The notes beneath the pieces are model-generated. The model had not been told where the DNA came from. It did no database searches and was given only the letters and a program-made list of their open reading frames with translations. This document shows positions 30,684 through 34,422 of a stretch of 34,422 nt of DNA, piece after piece (the first letter of the stretch is position 1; each line of letters opens with the position of its first letter). A program made the translations under genes and the position numbers. Source of the stretch: CAZFVY01 sp964522665 (GTDB lineage: Bacteria; Verrucomicrobiota; Verrucomicrobiia; Limisphaerales; CAZFVY01); the NCBI GenBank assembly GCA_964522665.1, contig CAZFVY010000080.1:1-34422 (forward strand), in the 5' to 3' direction.

Positions 30684-31598
30684 TCACGCCATCGGCCGCA
30701 ATTCCAGCCACATCGCCGCGCGGAAGGTCTTCTGGGGCCCGAGGATGATCAATTCGTGGTCACGCGTGCGGCTGAACGAGTTGGGCAGCGCCGTCCACGG
30801 TTCGACGCAGTAGTAGGGCTGGTCGATCGATTTGGCCCACAAGGCGACGAAGCGATGTTGCGGCGCTTCTTCAAAATTGAACAAGACCTCGAGCTCGGAC
30901 GCCGGATCGACGATGACGATTTCACGCTTCTTCAGATCGGTTAAAAACATGGTGCCGGCGACGTCTTCTTGAACGCTCCAATTTTGCGCGGCAAACGGCT
31001 CGGCGGTGAAGCGCTCGAGGCGTCCGACGGGCGTCAAGCGCTTGGCGTCGGGAATCTCGATAAAACAGCCGGCGCGTTCACTTTTTGGGGTCAGCGGCAC
31101 GGCAAAATAGGGATGAAAGCCGGAGCTGAACGGCATTGGCTCGGCCGAGCGGTTTTCGATGACCTGTTCCCACTGCAGGCGTCCACGGGAAAGACGATAG
31201 GTGAGGATTTGGCGGAACGAAAAGGGATAGTTGACGCGCGTGGTTTCATTGTCGGTCAGTTCCATGGTGACCGAGTCCGGCGCCTGCTCGCGCACCGTCC
31301 ATTTGGAACGGCGGCCAAACCCGTGCTGCGGCATCTCATAGAGCTTGCCGTTCCATTCGTAATGGTGGTCCTGGCCGCCGGCGTGGTTGCTGCTCACCAA
31401 AGGAAAGAGGATGGGAATTCCGGCGTACATTTCGCGCGGATAGCGGTCGATCACGGCTTGCGTGCAATGGAGAGCCTCAACCACACCATGTTTGGGAAAC
31501 GCGCGGGCGTAACGCAACAACCAGCCGCCTAACTCGGGAGCCACCAGCGCGGTCGCTCCGTCGGCATCAGTCAGGGTCACAAGGTTTTTTTCCGGCAT
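30684..31598 (-). CDS. Aldose 1-epimerase / hexose-6-phosphate mutarotase-like protein
   Basis: A 304-residue beta-sandwich epimerase of the GalM/YeaD superfamily. Catalytic and substrate-binding residues are visible: His92 in MPQHGFGRRSKW (89-100), His162 in SSGFHPYFAVP (158-168) and Glu266 in YYCVEPWTALPNS (262-274). RNxR-type core NYPFSFRQILTYRLS (123-137) and IPILFPLVSSNHAGG (61-75) are typical. The reaction is interconversion of sugar anomers; the exact sugar is unknown. It is cytoplasmic, with no signal peptide. It precedes the DHQS-like gene on the same strand, about 100 bases apart, so the two may form a transcription unit that processes a sugar phosphate. Confidence 0.9.
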   Translation of the reverse strand: MPEKNLVTLTDADGATALVAPELGGWLLRYARAFPKHGVVEALHCTQAVIDRYPREMYAGIPILFPLVSSNHAGGQDHHYEWNGKLYEMPQHGFGRRSKWTVREQAPDSVTMELTDNETTRVNYPFSFRQILTYRLSRGRLQWEQVIENRSAEPMPFSSGFHPYFAVPLTPKSERAGCFIEIPDAKRLTPVGRLERFTAEPFAAQNWSVQEDVAGTMFLTDLKKREIVIVDPASELEVLFNFEEAPQHRFVALWAKSIDQPYYCVEPWTALPNSFSRTRDHELIILGPQKTFRAAMWLELRPMA

Positions 31599-31722
31599 AA
31601 GCGAGAATCAGAGGGGTTCGGAGAAGAATGCAAGATTATGGGGGACACTGGATCAGCAGTTCTCAAGCACACGCCGAGCGTAAGGGAAAACCTTGCGGCT
31701 GTCATCTGCAAAACGATTCGAA

Positions 31723-34317
31723 TCACGCGGGCGTGGCGGGGACGAGGGCGGCCATCGGCGGCGCGAGCGAGGACGCGTCAAGACTGGCGCGGATCGCCTT
31801 GAGGAGATCGGCGGGCGCGTAGGGCTTTTCGAGGAAGGTCTGTCCCGGCTGGCTGGCCTGGGCGCCACCAAGCAGTTCGCGGCTGTAACCGCTGCAAAGA
31901 ATCACCGGCATTCCGGGCTTCTCCTGGCGCAGTCGCGCCGCGAGTTCGCCGCCGCCGATCCCGCCGGGCATGACCATGTCCGTCAGCAGCAGCGCGATGT
32001 CCGCTTGGCACTCACGCCAAATCTCGAGCGCGGTCGGACCGTCGCAGGCAAGGAGTGGAGTGTAGCCGTGGCGCCGAAGCAAGTGCTCGAGAAGTTCGCG
32101 CACCGAGGCTTCATCTTCCACGACCAGCAGCGTCTCTTTTCCGCGAATCACCGACGTCGGTTGATCGGGGCCGCCGCCGGCGCTCGGCGGGGCGTTGACG
32201 CGCGGGAGGTACGCGTGAAACGAGGCGCCCGCGCCGGGCGCCGACTCCACCTCGAGCCAGCCTTGGTGTTGTTGGACGATCCCGAATACCGTGGCCAATC
32301 CGAGACCCGAGCCTTGACCGATCTCTTTAGTCGTGAAAAATGGCTCAAATATGCGGGGGAGAATGTCCGGCGGAATCCCGGCGCCGGTATCAACGATGCT
32401 GAGCCGGAGGAACTCACCGGGCCGGCGTTGCGCCTGCGACTCAGCAATCGAAGCGTCAAACGTCACGCTTTCGGTTCGGATGATCAGCCGGCCACCCTTC
32501 GGCATGGCGTCGCGGGAATTGACGACCAGATTGACGATGACCTGCTCGATCATGCCGGGGTCGGCATGAATGAAGGCGCCTTCCGGGATCAACTCAGCGG
32601 TAAGGGAAATATGCTCCCCGATCAAGCGTTGCAGCATCCGAGTAATCTGCCCGATGACGCCGTTAAGGTCGATCGGTTTCGGCTGAAAGACCCGGCGCCG
32701 GCTGAACATCAGCAATTGTCGGGTCAGGTTCGCCGCGCGGTCGGCGGCCTTTTGAATCTCAATCAACCCGACGCCGGACTCCTCGGCGGAGATCTGGCCC
32801 TCCTGCATGAGTGAGGCGTTGCCCCGAATGACCGTAAGGAGGTTGTTAAAATCGTGGGCGATTCCACCGGCGAGCTGGCCAACGGCCTCCATTTTTTGGG
32901 ACTGCCGTAACTGGCCTTCAAGCGTCTGGCGGGCGGCTTCGGCGCGTTTGCGGTCAGAGACATCGTTCGCCTGTTTCAGAAGGGCTGGGCCGCTTTCGAG
33001 CAACACCACCTGCGCGTGGATCAGCACGTCAACCTCGGCGCCAGTCGCGCGACGGAATCGAGCCTCGAAATTGCGCGCGACGCCCTCGGAGCGGACCATG
33101 GCCGCCAACGCGGCGCCTTGCCGGGGATCGGACCAAACTCCCAACTCGTCCATCGTGCGGCCGACGACCTCTTCGCGGCGGCGGCCGATCAGTTCGAGGA
33201 AGCGGTCATTGACGTCGAGCAGCCGCCGGTCCGCCACGGAAGTGAGACTGGCGGCGAGGGGGCTGGACTGGAACAGGCGCTCGAATCGCGCCTGAGAGTG
33301 CCGCAGGGCTTCCTCCGTCTGCTTCTGCTCGGTGATATCCTCCGCGCTGCTGAGAGCGCCGATGATGCGCCCGCTCGGATCCCGCACTAGGATGTTATGC
33401 CAGCCGATCAGCCGCTGCGCGCCGGACTTCGTGAGCACGGGACTTTCAACGTAGCGCGGCAGTTCGCCCGTGCCAGCCATCGCGTGGCGAAAGGCGTTTC
33501 GGAGCGGTTCCGAGTCGGTTGCGGGAGGCGACAATTCGAAAAAATCACGTCCAACCAATTCTTCTTGGGTATAGCCCAAGGTTTCACAGGCCCTGCGGTT
33601 GACGAGGTTAATGGTCTGATCGGCGGCCAGGCTGACGAACATGGTCTGCGCGATGTCGAGATAAAGCTGCGCGCGGGCGCGGGCCAAGTAGGTGGCTTCT
33701 TCCGCGCGGTGCCGTTGCAGCGCGATTGAGGCGGTGTGGGTCACGAGCTCGATCAAGCGTTGATCATCCGGCGTCGGTCGCCGGGGTTCGCCGTAATACA
33801 TCGCGAACACGGCCAGAACCGCGCCATCACCCGAAAAGACGGGCGTGGACCAGCAGGCGCGCAACCCGTGGCGAAGCGCGAGCGCGCGGCAATTGACCCA
33901 AAGTGGATCGGTCTCAATGTCCGCGACCACGACGGCGGCCCGGCGGAAAGCAGCGGTCCCGCAGGAGCCTTCGTTCGGGCCGATCGGCACGACGTCAATC
34001 GCGCGGCAGTATTCCGCGGGCAAAGTCGGCGCCACGCCCGGCCGCAACCGAGTCCCGGTCTCATCGACCAGGAGAATGGAACACCAGATCGTGGGCGCCT
34101 CGGCTTCGGCGAAGCGGCAAATTGCGTCCAGCGAATCAATCAGCGGGATGCCCGCGGCGACGCGCTCGAGTAGATCCCGCTGCGCGGCGAGCCGGCGTTC
34201 GGCGTTTTTCCGCGCGGACACGTCACGCGCGATGCTCTCGATGCGGGGAGATTCCTCGCCATGACCGATCAGACGGCTGACGATTTCGATCCAGATTCGA
34301 CGCGCGTCTTTCGCCAA
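31723..34317 (-). CDS. Hybrid sensor histidine kinase (GAF-PAS-PAS-HisKA-HATPase-REC), 5' end unresolved
   Basis: At least 864 residues. Numbering from the TTG at 34317: the first ~35 residues are the C-terminal end of a PAS domain (WIEIVSRLIGHGEES, IARDVSARKNAE). A GAF domain (about 45-195) is followed by PAS 1 (about 205-330) and PAS 2 (about 335-450). HisKA has the H-box GGIAHDFNNLL with phospho-acceptor His488. HATPase_c shows NLVVNSRDAM, DTGAGIPP and GSGLGLATVFGIV. The C-terminal receiver (about 728-845) has VVEDE, phospho-acceptor Asp780 in LLTDMVMPGG, and Lys in FLEKPYAP. No ATG lies in the first ~170 residues; the PAS fold runs in frame past 34317 to a stop at 34390-34392. The gene is therefore probably 5'-truncated or interrupted. 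It senses an unknown cytoplasmic signal. Confidence 0.88.
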   Translation of the reverse strand: MAKDARRIWIEIVSRLIGHGEESPRIESIARDVSARKNAERRLAAQRDLLERVAAGIPLIDSLDAICRFAEAEAPTIWCSILLVDETGTRLRPGVAPTLPAEYCRAIDVVPIGPNEGSCGTAAFRRAAVVVADIETDPLWVNCRALALRHGLRACWSTPVFSGDGAVLAVFAMYYGEPRRPTPDDQRLIELVTHTASIALQRHRAEEATYLARARAQLYLDIAQTMFVSLAADQTINLVNRRACETLGYTQEELVGRDFFELSPPATDSEPLRNAFRHAMAGTGELPRYVESPVLTKSGAQRLIGWHNILVRDPSGRIIGALSSAEDITEQKQTEEALRHSQARFERLFQSSPLAASLTSVADRRLLDVNDRFLELIGRRREEVVGRTMDELGVWSDPRQGAALAAMVRSEGVARNFEARFRRATGAEVDVLIHAQVVLLESGPALLKQANDVSDRKRAEAARQTLEGQLRQSQKMEAVGQLAGGIAHDFNNLLTVIRGNASLMQEGQISAEESGVGLIEIQKAADRAANLTRQLLMFSRRRVFQPKPIDLNGVIGQITRMLQRLIGEHISLTAELIPEGAFIHADPGMIEQVIVNLVVNSRDAMPKGGRLIIRTESVTFDASIAESQAQRRPGEFLRLSIVDTGAGIPPDILPRIFEPFFTTKEIGQGSGLGLATVFGIVQQHQGWLEVESAPGAGASFHAYLPRVNAPPSAGGGPDQPTSVIRGKETLLVVEDEASVRELLEHLLRRHGYTPLLACDGPTALEIWRECQADIALLLTDMVMPGGIGGGELAARLRQEKPGMPVILCSGYSRELLGGAQASQPGQTFLEKPYAPADLLKAIRASLDASSLAPPMAALVPATPA

Positions 34318-34422
34318 AAGCTCGACTTCGATCGTCGCCGAAGGCGGCCCGCCGGGAAGCTTCGCGAGCCAACTTTCGTAATGATCGTTTTATTGTGGTG
34401 TTTGGAAATAGTGTATGCGTAG
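34318..34422 (-). other. Interrupted 5' extension of the hybrid kinase and window edge
   Basis: Minus-strand frame from 34389 to 34318 continues the PAS domain in the same frame as the kinase (NDHYESWLAKLPGG..., then EVELLAKDARRIW). A TAA at 34390-34392 stops it. The last ~40 bases (34382-34422) are AT-rich and unlike the rest of the window. Possible causes are an interrupted gene, contig-end error, or a junction with foreign sequence; I cannot choose. Confidence 0.45.

Noticed and set aside
1..34422. tRNA, rRNA or riboswitch
   Set aside because: No cloverleaf, rRNA signature or recognised riboswitch core was seen by eye; a covariance scan would be needed to exclude them.

Overview
The window is a chromosomal stretch of a high-GC, Gram-negative bacterium. 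The most likely host is a member of the Verrucomicrobiota (Pedosphaera/Limisphaerales-like). This is an inference, resting on a type II pseudopilin-like protein with the motif GFTLVELLVVIAIIALLAG followed by an Asn-Asp-Asp-rich 'fake pilin' body, a secreted sulfatase and PIG-L deacetylase, small Gly/His lipoproteins, DUF2950, and several families of dispersed palindromic repeats typical of that phylum. Many starts lack a clear Shine-Dalgarno sequence. No rRNA, tRNA, CRISPR array or replication origin was recognised.

Layout. Positions 510-4367 hold a minus-strand group: small lipoprotein, DUF2950 protein, RNB ribonuclease (ATGA-coupled to DUF2950) and an MDR oxidoreductase. Positions 4878-6144 hold a plus-strand stress cluster of four small proteins (Lmo0937/DUF5670, DUF3185, Ohr/OsmC, CsbD). 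Positions 6310-14574 are all minus strand: a beta-barrel protein paired with a CPVC-motif protein, a TPMT-like methyltransferase, PIG-L deacetylase, sulfatase, TupA-like binding lipoprotein, pseudopilin, and an HTH regulator + HNH nuclease pair. A HicB/HicA-type pair (15129-15589) sits next to palindromic repeats, followed by an internally duplicated secreted protein. Positions 16785-20884 are a MoxR-DUF58-DUF4129 operon whose MoxR carries an N-terminal zinc ribbon.

Positions 20937-22280 are a REP/RAYT locus: a Y1 transposase gene flanked by REP-type hairpins and preceded by an imperfect ~210-bp tandem duplication. Next comes a tetR-adaptor-RND efflux operon (27434 down to 22361) with a perfect 16-bp palindrome in its promoter. 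Positions 27656-29324 hold three overlapping plus-strand genes, TIGR04255 family plus two uncharacterised proteins, AT-richer than the surroundings. This is the best candidate in the window for an undescribed multi-gene system. The right end has an EboD-like 3-dehydroquinate synthase, an aldose-1-epimerase-like protein and a hybrid sensor kinase whose 5' end is lost or interrupted about 30 bases from the window edge.

Functional reading. Most of the window is accessory or envelope-oriented: stress proteins, efflux, secreted hydrolases and signalling. It is interspersed with small mobile or addiction-type modules (RAYT, HicBA, HTH-HNH, TIGR04255 trio) and their repeats. No core biosynthetic or ribosomal operon is present.
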